From positions 1-19,523 of the forward strand of contig JAAEOP010001252.1 in the NCBI GenBank assembly GCA_024223125.1: a stretch of DNA of 19,523 bases, in the 5' to 3' direction. A program made the translations under genes and the position numbers. The stretch is from Chloroflexota bacterium (lineage in GTDB: Bacteria > Chloroflexota > Anaerolineae > Promineifilales > Promineifilaceae). Shown piece by piece: positions 6,553-13,711 of the stretch (positions within the stretch are counted from its first letter, which is position 1; each line of letters begins with the position of its first letter). Under the pieces are notes generated by a model, which saw only the letters and a program-made list of their open reading frames with translations, was not told the DNA's origin and made no database searches.

Positions 6553-8086
6553 TGGTGTGGCCTATACCAAACTCATCCAGCAAGCCGAAGCCCGTATCTC
6601 TAAAGAGACTGGCATTGCTACCAACAAAGAGCAGTTGGTCGAATTGGATGATCGTCAGGCGCGTGAACGGTTGGAATCGGAAATCCGAGCTGACACCGAA
6701 AAGAAATTGGCCGCCGAGCGTCTGGATGCCGAGCGTGAAGTAGAAACGGCCACCATTAGCCAGCAAGAAGCGTTAGATATTCGTCGCCATGAGATGCAGT
6801 TGAAACAGGTCGGCCGTCAGAAAACGGCCGCTGAGGCGTCCCATGATGTTGAGATGGCTCAGGTTGAATTGGCGCAGCAAATTGGGGAAGCTGAAGCGGA
6901 AAGAGAAGCCCATCTAGCCCAGATTCAAGCAGAACGGGAAGCGGAACTGCGGGGGATGAAGCAGCAGCGTGAAGCCAAAATTCATCTGGCCCAAACCGAA
7001 GCCGAAGCCACCCGCGTAGCTATCGCTCAGGCCAAAGAAATTGAGCGTAAGGCAGCGTTGACCACGGCGGAAGCGGCGCGGTTGAGTAACGAAGAATTGG
7101 CCCAGGCTGAACGGGCCAAGCAAGTTGCGTTGGTGGAAGTGAGTCAGCTTGCTGAATCTATGTCTATGGAAGCAGACGCGGAAGCGAATGCCCTGCAAAT
7201 TAAGGTGGACGCCCAAACCAAGATGGAGTTGGTGAAGGCCGAAGCTACTGCCACTGAGAAACGGGCACGGGCGGCTAAGATTCGGGCCGAAGCAACTAAA
7301 GCGGAAACGGCCGCAACCGGTCTGGCCGAAGCGGAAGTAGATGCCGCCCGTGTGGAAGTAGCTGAAAAGCAAGTGGCCGTCACCCGTGCCGAAGGGCTGG
7401 CCGAGGCCGAAGTTGCCAAAGCGCAGGCGGAAGCGGCGGCCGAAAAAATGAAGCGTTTGAAAGAAGTTGAAGTCAACGCTCAAAAACAGTTGGCTAAACT
7501 GTATGCAGAAGCGCCGGTATTGGTAGACCTGGAGAAGATGCGGTTACAGCATAGCCACGATGAGAAAGTTGCTACAATTCAAGCTGAAGCTTCGCTGAAA
7601 GCGTTTGAAGCGCTGGCTCCCGGAGTTAAGATTCATATCTTTGGCAATGGCGGGCAAACGGGTCAGATTATGGCGAACGTCATGGCTTTATCTCATGGAT
7701 TAACTCAAGTTGGGGATGAGGTGCCGCTAGTAGGTAATTTGTTGAATTTGGGGAATGGGCCGGTGGATGGTGTGAACGGCCGTCAACTGTCTGATTTTAT
7801 ACCCCGCTTAAGCCAATTCACTCCTTACTTGCAGCAGTTAATAGCCGAAGTTAACCCACGCATGTTGTCCAGCCTAAAGGTGAGCGACGCTGTGGAACGG
7901 TTGGGGGCGATGGTTTCGGGGCAGGAAGATTTGGCAATGGCTTTGAACACCCTCAAAGAAGATGCCTCCTTCCGAGTCATAGGAAATATGCCCATCAGCC
8001 CGCTGTTGCAATTACTGGGTCTTGGAGGTGACACGGCCGATGACCCCGTTGTAGATATTTCCGTGCAGGAAGCAGTCGCAAGTTAA
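6503..8086 (+). CDS. Flotillin-like protein, C-terminal part (coiled coil and flotillin tail)
   Basis: This is the continuation of the flotillin-like gene in the +1 frame. The first possible start within it is a TTG at 6503 without Shine-Dalgarno, so the piece is probably not translated alone. It begins with the end of the SPFH domain, LAELGYDLALLTITQLDG. A very long Ala/Glu-rich coiled coil (about residues 20-345) follows, full of AEA, EAE and AKA repeats like those that pair flotillin subunits. Then come KLYAEAPVLVDLEKMRL and GVKIHIFGNGG, flotillin tail motifs, and a C-terminal Gly/Leu-rich region of about 150 residues (LVGNLLNLGNGPVDG, LLQLLGLGGD). Strong codon bias in the coil leaves long open frames on the opposite strand, which are not genes. 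A hairpin terminator follows the stop by 9 bases. Confidence 0.72.
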   Translation: MAELGYDLALLTITQLDGVAYTKLIQQAEARISKETGIATNKEQLVELDDRQARERLESEIRADTEKKLAAERLDAEREVETATISQQEALDIRRHEMQLKQVGRQKTAAEASHDVEMAQVELAQQIGEAEAEREAHLAQIQAEREAELRGMKQQREAKIHLAQTEAEATRVAIAQAKEIERKAALTTAEAARLSNEELAQAERAKQVALVEVSQLAESMSMEADAEANALQIKVDAQTKMELVKAEATATEKRARAAKIRAEATKAETAATGLAEAEVDAARVEVAEKQVAVTRAEGLAEAEVAKAQAEAAAEKMKRLKEVEVNAQKQLAKLYAEAPVLVDLEKMRLQHSHDEKVATIQAEASLKAFEALAPGVKIHIFGNGGQTGQIMANVMALSHGLTQVGDEVPLVGNLLNLGNGPVDGVNGRQLSDFIPRLSQFTPYLQQLIAEVNPRMLSSLKVSDAVERLGAMVSGQEDLAMALNTLKEDASFRVIGNMPISPLLQLLGLGGDTADDPVVDISVQEAVAS

Positions 8087-8095
8087 AAAAATATG

Positions 8096-8126
8096 GGCGC
8101 CGTCTTTGTCTAAAGGCGGTGCCTTT
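8096..8126 (+). terminator. Rho-independent terminator after flotillin-like gene
   Basis: The stem GGCGCCGTCTTT (8096-8107) pairs with AAAGGCGGTGCC (8112-8123), 12 bp including two G-T wobbles. The loop is GTCT, and TTTCTCC follows. It starts 9 bases after the TAA at 8084-8086. Confidence 0.75.
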
Positions 8127-8199
8127 CTCCTAACGTTAAACTAAATTCCACGATAATTTAACGCCCCTTGTCTATTTTGTTTCTCATTGAAATACGTGT

Positions 8200-8217
8200 T
8201 GTTCCGAAGATGGAACA
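8200..8217. promoter_or_regulatory. Inverted repeat TGTTCC-N6-GGAACA upstream of hydrolase gene
   Basis: Perfect 6-bp arms (8200-8205, 8212-8217) with a 6-base spacer lie 40 bases before the start of the GH25 fusion gene. This is suggestive of an operator or a short leader hairpin. No further support was found. Confidence 0.3.
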
Positions 8218-8257
8218 TTGTTGATACGGCCGCTGCGCCGTAAAAGGAGACAAAATC

Positions 8258-10654
8258 ATGGCAAATTCTAAGATCGGTTTTCATACCGGACCTGGAGGTA
8301 ATAAAAATGGGCTGGGTCTTTGGGAGCGGGCATGTAATGATGCCGGTATTCCCTTTGGCCTGAAGGCGGCCGATCATTATGGCCCTTTGGTAGAAGCATT
8401 GCAAGTGGGACGGGAGCGCAATGTGGAAAATTGGCTAGGCTTTCGTTTTACAAAGGCGGCCGGTCGCATGTCGCGGGAAACGCCCAACTATGATGTAGAC
8501 CCAAAGCAAGACGCACCTATTTTGTGTAAGGAACTGTTGTTAAACCTGCCGTCTGAATTTGACAAAGCAGTGTGGCTGGAACTGATTAACGAGCCACGCG
8601 CCCAGAACAAAGCGGGAGACACGATGTTTAACAATATGGCCGCGTGTGATTATTTGGGCGAATGGTGTCTGGCAGCTGCAAAATATTTGAATGCTCGTGG
8701 CTACAAATTTGCTGGCCCCTCCTTTAACTCAGGCGAACCGGGTAATGAGGGAGTGGGATTGGCGGATGCGGTTACGCAGTACAGCCAGCCGGGTATGCTC
8801 AAATATTTGCGTTATTGCGCCCAGAATCCTAATAAAGCGGCCTTGTCTGTGCATGAATATAGTTGGTCTTTGTGGCAAGATGGACAAACGGCTGTAAACT
8901 GGTATCCGCAGCTCTGGGGACGTTTTGAAGCCGCCATTGCCGCGGCCGATTTACACAATATTCCCCGAACCTTCCCCATTTTTGTAACTGAATTTGGTTT
9001 TGCCCACAACAAAGCGCCACAGGGACAAACGGTCGTTTCTTTCCTGGATGCCCGCAATGAAATGACAGCACGCTGGCCGCAGCTAAAATTTGATGCCGCC
9101 TGGACGCTGCAAAGCGGCTGGGACAATGTGGACAATCATGTGAACTCCTGGATGAATTACAGTGTCAGTAAAACGTTTGATAAGGGCGAGCAGCCGGCCA
9201 AAACACATAACGCATTTGGGGGAACATTACCGGGCATAACCCGGCCGCCGGAAACCCGAACGCCAGATGTCCCCGAATCTGAACCCGAACCAGAAGAAGT
9301 TGTAACGCTGCCCGATGAGTCACCATCCCCCCCGCCCAAACATGGCCTGGTGATAGATGTATCGGCCCATAATGTGATTGATTGGGACGCCATTCGTTGT
9401 GATGGCGTATTGGTGCGAGCCAGTAACGGCATTAACCGCAGCAGTGGTTCCACCGACGCCGACGGGATTGACAAACAGTTCTGGCGCAACATGGAAGGCA
9501 TTCAGAAGCGCGGGCTGCCCTTTGGCATTTACCATTTTTACAATGAGAAGATTGGTGTCGAACAGGTCGCCCATTTCATGAAAATTGTGAAAACGACCGT
9601 GGCTCGCGGTTTTACGCCCAGTATGGGTTTGTGGTTGGATTTTGAAGAGACCAGTCCCACCGATGAAGCAGATATTCGCGCCGGATGCAAAGAACTCATC
9701 TCCTTGAATGATACCGGGCAGCCGGTGGGTATTTATACGCGCGCCAATTGGTGGAACGACATTATCCCCGCTTCCTCTACCTGGCCCTCTAATTTCTTGC
9801 TCTGGTCAGCTAATTGGGTTAGCAATAACCCGATTGACACACCGCCTCGAACTGATTGGCGTTTTTTGTCGCCGCGTCACTGGCAAAAACACAAAGCGAA
9901 TGTGTGGCAGTTTACTTCCAAAGGGGGACAGATCGTTGGTCATGATAGACCGAACCTGGATGTGAGCTACTGGATGGGTTTTGAAGACTTTGGCGTAGGC
10001 GCGTCGAATGGGTCGGGGGCGCAAGCGCCGTCGTCTGGTTTGGTAGTGGATGTGCTGCCTTTCATTCGGGGCAAACACCGGCGTCAATTTGACAAAGAGT
10101 ACCGTTTTGACAATGGTGTTAGCGGTACGCAGACGACCCAAATCTGGCATCTGGATAAAAACAACTGGCTGTACATCAAGGGTGAGAATGGAGAGTATGA
10201 GCGGCTGGGTGTGCGTAAGTTTCAGGGTGAAGATTGGATCTTCCGCTTTGAGGATACCAGCGAAGGGCCGGATCGGTTCTACGCTCATTTCCGCAGCGAG
10301 GGCGGACAAATCGGCGCTCCCTGGGTTCCCTGTAAAATGAAGGTAGGACGTTTGTATGAGACGCCTAAATTTGTGCAGCATTACCGTAAAAGCGATGGAG
10401 CTAAATTGAATAATGGTAATGTCGTGGACAAGATTCGTTTGTTAGCTCGTCCGGCCGACAAAACATACCTGAACAGCGGCCAAACGGTGGAGAATGTGAT
10501 TACATTGGAATGGCAAGGCGGCGAGCAGTATGATTTTGCGGATGGCAATATTGCCTTTAGGGATGACGGGCGCAAGTTTTGGTTTATGGCTAACCTGAAC
10601 GGCCGTCCCGATAAATCATTTGACAAACCAATAGGCATTAACCTGAACTGGTAA
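8258..10654 (+). CDS. Two-domain glycoside hydrolase: clan-A-like barrel plus GH25 muramidase
   Basis: 798 residues. Residues 1-320 look like a clan GH-A TIM barrel: VWLELINEPR places the acid/base Glu at 112 and FPIFVTEFGF the nucleophile Glu at 245. A Pro/Glu-rich linker (about 328-360) follows. Residues 363-575 are a GH25 lysozyme domain: LVIDVSAHNVIDW (D367), WLDFEET (D461, E463, the DxE pair), VGIYTRANWW and a final DVSYW. GH25 enzymes cleave the MurNAc-GlcNAc bond of peptidoglycan. Residues about 597-798 are an unrecognised aromatic-rich module with many Trp, Tyr and Gly, possibly wall- or sugar-binding. No signal peptide or membrane helix is present, which is unusual for an exported muramidase and recalls endolysins or contractile-injection effectors, but no phage genes adjoin. 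AAGGAGA seven bases before the ATG supports the start. Confidence 0.78.
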   Translation: MANSKIGFHTGPGGNKNGLGLWERACNDAGIPFGLKAADHYGPLVEALQVGRERNVENWLGFRFTKAAGRMSRETPNYDVDPKQDAPILCKELLLNLPSEFDKAVWLELINEPRAQNKAGDTMFNNMAACDYLGEWCLAAAKYLNARGYKFAGPSFNSGEPGNEGVGLADAVTQYSQPGMLKYLRYCAQNPNKAALSVHEYSWSLWQDGQTAVNWYPQLWGRFEAAIAAADLHNIPRTFPIFVTEFGFAHNKAPQGQTVVSFLDARNEMTARWPQLKFDAAWTLQSGWDNVDNHVNSWMNYSVSKTFDKGEQPAKTHNAFGGTLPGITRPPETRTPDVPESEPEPEEVVTLPDESPSPPPKHGLVIDVSAHNVIDWDAIRCDGVLVRASNGINRSSGSTDADGIDKQFWRNMEGIQKRGLPFGIYHFYNEKIGVEQVAHFMKIVKTTVARGFTPSMGLWLDFEETSPTDEADIRAGCKELISLNDTGQPVGIYTRANWWNDIIPASSTWPSNFLLWSANWVSNNPIDTPPRTDWRFLSPRHWQKHKANVWQFTSKGGQIVGHDRPNLDVSYWMGFEDFGVGASNGSGAQAPSSGLVVDVLPFIRGKHRRQFDKEYRFDNGVSGTQTTQIWHLDKNNWLYIKGENGEYERLGVRKFQGEDWIFRFEDTSEGPDRFYAHFRSEGGQIGAPWVPCKMKVGRLYETPKFVQHYRKSDGAKLNNGNVVDKIRLLARPADKTYLNSGQTVENVITLEWQGGEQYDFADGNIAFRDDGRKFWFMANLNGRPDKSFDKPIGINLNW

Positions 10655-10673
10655 TCTGGTGAGAGGTGTGAAA

Positions 10674-10724
10674 AAGTGCGTTGCACCTGAATAATCATAC
10701 AGCTACCAGAGGTGCGACGCACTT
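10674..10724. repeat. Palindromic repeat GTGCG-A-CGCAC, copy B
   Basis: Arms 10674-10688 (AAGTGCGTTGCACCT) and 10710-10724 (AGGTGCGACGCACTT) form a 15-bp stem with one wobble and a 21-base loop containing CTACCAG. Compared with copy A (3891-3931), the same two arms and flanking words occur, but with outer and inner ends exchanged. It lies between the convergent hydrolase and choice-of-anchor B genes, where it may also terminate transcription. Confidence 0.7.
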
Positions 10725-10736
10725 GAATTTTCTGTT

Positions 10737-12044
10737 TTAGTTATTCAAGATGGGGAGATAGGTGAAATAGGAAATGGGGAGCTGCGGCCGTAATAAAAAC
10801 AACCCTTCCTGCCGATCACTAACCGCCACTGTACCACTGTCAAAATAAGGATAGACAGCCCAGGCGCCTTGTCCATGATGGGGATTGTCATCGATGGGGT
10901 AGTTGTCAAAGTAGGCCGCTTCGCTGGCCAAACCCAGGTGTAGATAATTCAGATTGAGGATACGGAGTCCGGCATGTAAATTGCCGATGAAGGCGTAATC
11001 CCCCTTTACCCAGATGTTGTGATCGGCGCCAGTAGTGGGGCCATCGTAAATAATTGGCTGCAACGTGTCATCATCCAGATCGGAAGCATCCCAGATAAAA
11101 ATGCGTGTGTTCTGGCCAAAATCCTGCTCATCATTCATATCAACAGACAGAAAATAACGATGATCTTCGGTGAACCAGGCCAGATGGGAGCGGACGGCAT
11201 TGGGATAATCAAGAGCCGCCAACATAACAGTGTTTGTTTTACTGGTGACATCTCCCACAATCAGGTCATCATCGCTGGCCATCAGGCAGATTTCCCGTCC
11301 CTGGTAATCGATGTCCGGGCCGTGGTAGATGACGCACATAATGTCTGAGGCTGCGCCGCCGGCATTAAAACAACCGGCATCACTGGGGTTGAGCGGGTCT
11401 TGCAGATCGAGAATGATCGCTCCGCCACTACAATGGGCAGCGTTGCGTACCAGGTAAGCGTAGCCCGTTTCTTCGTGGATGAAGATGTTGTGGGCGGTGT
11501 TGTTGGCCGGGTCGGGATCAATTTCGTAATAAGCTGTTTCGGTGAAGCTGATGGGGGTAGTCAGGCCGCGCAGATTGGTCAGATCAAATATTTGCATCCC
11601 GTTTTGGCTGGTAGTGTCGGCGATGATGTAAGCGATGTTTTGGTACACTTTCATGTCGCGGTAAACAGAAGGCGTAGCGGTAGGGACACGAGTGGGTAGC
11701 AGCCCCAAATAGGTGGGAGAGATGGGATCGGTCACATCTACGAAAGCTGTCCCGTTTTGCAACCCCAACAGAATATACTCTTTGGTAGTGTCTGGGTCTG
11801 TCCAGCCCCACAAATTGGCAACAAGGGTATTGGTAAACGCTGCCCCCAGGTCTGATTTGGGGGTGTAGGAAAGCAGGTCAATGTTGTGGCAGGGGTATGT
11901 TCCGGCCATGTCGTTTTGGCAGAGGGTGTGGTTGTTGGCGGCTGCACGGCCGTTAGCCATCAACCTGTTCTGCTGAGACAATACAAAAAAGGATAGCGCC
12001 ATGACGCTGATTAAAATTAACAGCCGGCTAAGACGGGTGAGCAT
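10737..12044 (-). CDS. Exported choice-of-anchor B / LVIVD-repeat protein
   Basis: 435 residues from the ATG at 12044, chosen over an upstream ATG (12128) because AAGGAG stands 6-11 bases before it and a signal peptide then begins at once: MLTRLSRLLILISVMALSFF. The mature part has repeated beta-propeller segments of the LVIVD type seen in choice-of-anchor B proteins: GTAFVDVTDPISPTYLGLLPT, MQIFDLTNLRGL, AIILDLQDPLNPSDAGC, TRIFIWDASDLDD and LRILNLNYLHLGLASEAAYF. Conserved NTAHNIFIHEETGYAYLVR and HHGQGAWAVYPYFDSGTVAVSD also fit that family. The protein ends in SYFTYLPILNN, a tail similar to that of the divergent neighbour. It probably acts outside the cell; the ligand or activity is unknown. 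Confidence 0.8.
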   Translation of the reverse strand: MLTRLSRLLILISVMALSFFVLSQQNRLMANGRAAANNHTLCQNDMAGTYPCHNIDLLSYTPKSDLGAAFTNTLVANLWGWTDPDTTKEYILLGLQNGTAFVDVTDPISPTYLGLLPTRVPTATPSVYRDMKVYQNIAYIIADTTSQNGMQIFDLTNLRGLTTPISFTETAYYEIDPDPANNTAHNIFIHEETGYAYLVRNAAHCSGGAIILDLQDPLNPSDAGCFNAGGAASDIMCVIYHGPDIDYQGREICLMASDDDLIVGDVTSKTNTVMLAALDYPNAVRSHLAWFTEDHRYFLSVDMNDEQDFGQNTRIFIWDASDLDDDTLQPIIYDGPTTGADHNIWVKGDYAFIGNLHAGLRILNLNYLHLGLASEAAYFDNYPIDDNPHHGQGAWAVYPYFDSGTVAVSDRQEGLFLLRPQLPISYFTYLPILNN

Positions 12045-12069
12045 AAGAGACTCCTTCTGTGGGGTATGT

Positions 12070-12083
12070 GTATGTTGACATAC
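12070..12083. promoter_or_regulatory. Small palindrome GTATGT-TG-ACATAC
   Basis: Six-bp arms flank a TG centre, and a TTGACA (12075-12080) falls inside. It lies in the gap between the two divergent exported-protein genes, 12 bases from the larger palindrome. It could be a second operator half or a promoter element for the + strand gene; an optimally spaced -10 was not found. Confidence 0.35.
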
Positions 12084-12094
12084 AATTATTGTGC

Positions 12095-12121
12095 CTATAC
12101 AGATCATAATGACCTGTATAG
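12095..12121. promoter_or_regulatory. 27-bp palindromic operator candidate
   Basis: The left arm CTATACAGATCAT (12095-12107) and right arm ATGACCTGTATAG (12109-12121) are reverse complements with a single mismatch, around one central A. Its position between the divergent choice-of-anchor B and SBBP genes, 51 and 33 bases from their starts, suits an operator controlling both. There is no T-run and no converging genes, so it is not a terminator. Confidence 0.55.
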
Positions 12122-12153
12122 CTACCAATTATCTAAAATGGAGTGATTTTACT

Positions 12154-13671
12154 ATGGTTTATCGAGTAGGGGTATTGTCTTTTATTATGGGAGTAGCGCT
12201 ATTGTGGGTGGGGTGGATCATGAATGTATCCGCCAGCCCCGAACAGGCTAATCAGTATGGAACCTATTTGGGCGGGCAGTTTTCTGATTATGGGCGGGCC
12301 ATTGCCATTGATGCGGCCGGGAACGCATATATTACCGGTTTAACAGAGTCCGCCATCTTCCCCACAGTAACTATGAAATCGGGCCAGATGCACGGGATTG
12401 ATGTCTTTATTGCCAAATTTAACGCTCAGGGGAGTCAGGCAGAGTATATTTTATGGCTGAATGCGCTGGCCTTAAATGCCATTGATGAAGCCAATGATAT
12501 TGTTGTGGATGCGGCCGGATATGCTTTTGTAACCGGGCTGACCCATTCCGATGATTTTTGCCAATTGTTTGGGAGTGTGCCGGGGTATGACCAGACATAT
12601 AACGGTTCTGGAGATGCTTTTTTGTTGAAGATAGAACCAGACGGCCGACACCTGACGTACTGTACATTTTTGGGTGGCTCTGATTTTGATGTGGGCACGG
12701 CCGTGGGTATAGACAAGGCCGGGAATGCAGTCGTCAGCGGCGGAACCTGGTCTACCGACTTTATCACCAGCAGTAACACCATTGAGGGACAGCACAACGG
12801 ATTGCGGGATCTCTTTTTATTACGGCTGGATGTGACGGGTACGGCCGTGCTTCATGCCAGCTATATCGGCGGCAGCGGACAGGAAGAAAGCCGGGGATTA
12901 GACCTGGATAGTCAAGGGAATGTATACCTGACTGGCTGGACAAATTCCAGCGATTTTATTACCACTACTGGCGCCATGCAGCCTGGTTACGGCGGTGCGT
13001 TTGACAGCTTCATCGTGAAAGTCAACCCTATCACTCCCACGCTACAATACGCCACCTATCTAGGTGGCAGCGACGAAGATCGGGGCAACAGTATCAGTGT
13101 GGATGGACAGGGTAGGGCAATGGTGGGCGGTTTAACGTTGTCACCTGATTTCCCGACGATGGCGGGGGCTTTTGCAACCACGCCGCCTGGTAGCCGGGAT
13201 GGATTTGTGGCTCGTCTGAATGAGGTTGGTTCACAGCTATCTTCCAGTACCTATTTGGGTGGCAGTGGGCATGATGAATTGTTTGGTTTGGCGTTGGATG
13301 CGGCCGGGCGAATGGTGGCAACAGGGGACACACAGTCGATTGATTTTCCAGTAACGGCCGATGCAATTTCCCTTACATTAACCGGAGGCCGCAGTGCCTT
13401 CCTGACCGTATTTGATTCTTCGGGTAGTCAACAGAAGTATTCAACTTATTTGGGCGGAAATAATTGGGACCAGGGGTTGGATATAGCGGTGGCAGGCAAC
13501 GGCCGTATCTACATTTCTGGAGCCACCCGTTCCACCAATTTTCCACTGTCAGCCAATGCCTACGCCCTCAACAACAGTGGCGATTATGACATCTTTTTTG
13601 CCAACCAACCTGTTCCGTTTATAAAGCAGAGTTATGGGGTGTATTTGCCGGTGATGATGCGGCCGCACTGA
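12154..13671 (+). CDS. Exported seven-repeat SBBP beta-propeller protein
   Basis: 505 residues from the ATG at 12154, preferred over an upstream ATG (12091) because GGAG lies 10 bases before it and a signal peptide follows directly (VGVLSFIMGVALLWVGWIMNVSAS). Seven repeats of about 60 residues follow. Each carries a (T/S)YLGG-type strand and a GNAYITG-type strand: GTYLGGQFSDYG, a degenerate second copy (ILWLNALALNAIDE), CTFLGGSDFDVG, ASYIGGSGQEES, ATYLGGSDEDRG, STYLGGSGHDEL and STYLGGNNWDQG. This count matches the seven blades expected for SBBP proteins. The protein ends in SYGVYLPVMMRPH, similar to the tail of the divergent neighbour. It is a surface or secreted protein of unknown partner. 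A strong hairpin follows the stop. Confidence 0.85.
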   Translation: MVYRVGVLSFIMGVALLWVGWIMNVSASPEQANQYGTYLGGQFSDYGRAIAIDAAGNAYITGLTESAIFPTVTMKSGQMHGIDVFIAKFNAQGSQAEYILWLNALALNAIDEANDIVVDAAGYAFVTGLTHSDDFCQLFGSVPGYDQTYNGSGDAFLLKIEPDGRHLTYCTFLGGSDFDVGTAVGIDKAGNAVVSGGTWSTDFITSSNTIEGQHNGLRDLFLLRLDVTGTAVLHASYIGGSGQEESRGLDLDSQGNVYLTGWTNSSDFITTTGAMQPGYGGAFDSFIVKVNPITPTLQYATYLGGSDEDRGNSISVDGQGRAMVGGLTLSPDFPTMAGAFATTPPGSRDGFVARLNEVGSQLSSSTYLGGSGHDELFGLALDAAGRMVATGDTQSIDFPVTADAISLTLTGGRSAFLTVFDSSGSQQKYSTYLGGNNWDQGLDIAVAGNGRIYISGATRSTNFPLSANAYALNNSGDYDIFFANQPVPFIKQSYGVYLPVMMRPH

Positions 13672-13676
13672 AAAAC

Positions 13677-13711
13677 AAACTGTTAGTTTGTGCAGCGCAA
13701 ACTAACAGTTT
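13677..13711. terminator. Perfect 14-bp hairpin, two-way terminator
   Basis: AAACTGTTAGTTTG (13677-13690) and its exact complement (13698-13711) close a 7-base loop, between two convergent genes. Its right end overlaps the stop codon of the - strand gene. TGCAGCG in the loop can instead pair with CGCTGCA (13713-13719), an alternative exclusive fold. A-rich and T-rich flanks are short. Confidence 0.65.

Noticed and set aside
6914..7483. Long open frames on the - strand opposite the flotillin coil
   Set aside because: They mirror the Ala/Glu-rich codons (GAA, GCC, GCG) of the coiled coil and have low-complexity Phe/Gly/Leu or Ser/Ala composition, no ribosome binding site and no family signature.
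9806..10381. A 191-codon - strand frame inside the GH25 gene
   Set aside because: It lies wholly within the well-supported hydrolase gene and has no start signal or motif.
8258..10654. Prophage lysis module
   Set aside because: The GH25 domain and lack of a signal peptide suggest an endolysin, but no holin, tail, capsid or integrase gene lies nearby; neighbours are chromosomal.
12091..12153. Upstream ATG of the SBBP gene, and likewise 12128 for the choice-of-anchor B gene
   Set aside because: Using both would make the two divergent genes overlap. The downstream ATGs (12154, 12044) have Shine-Dalgarno sequences and begin directly with a signal peptide.
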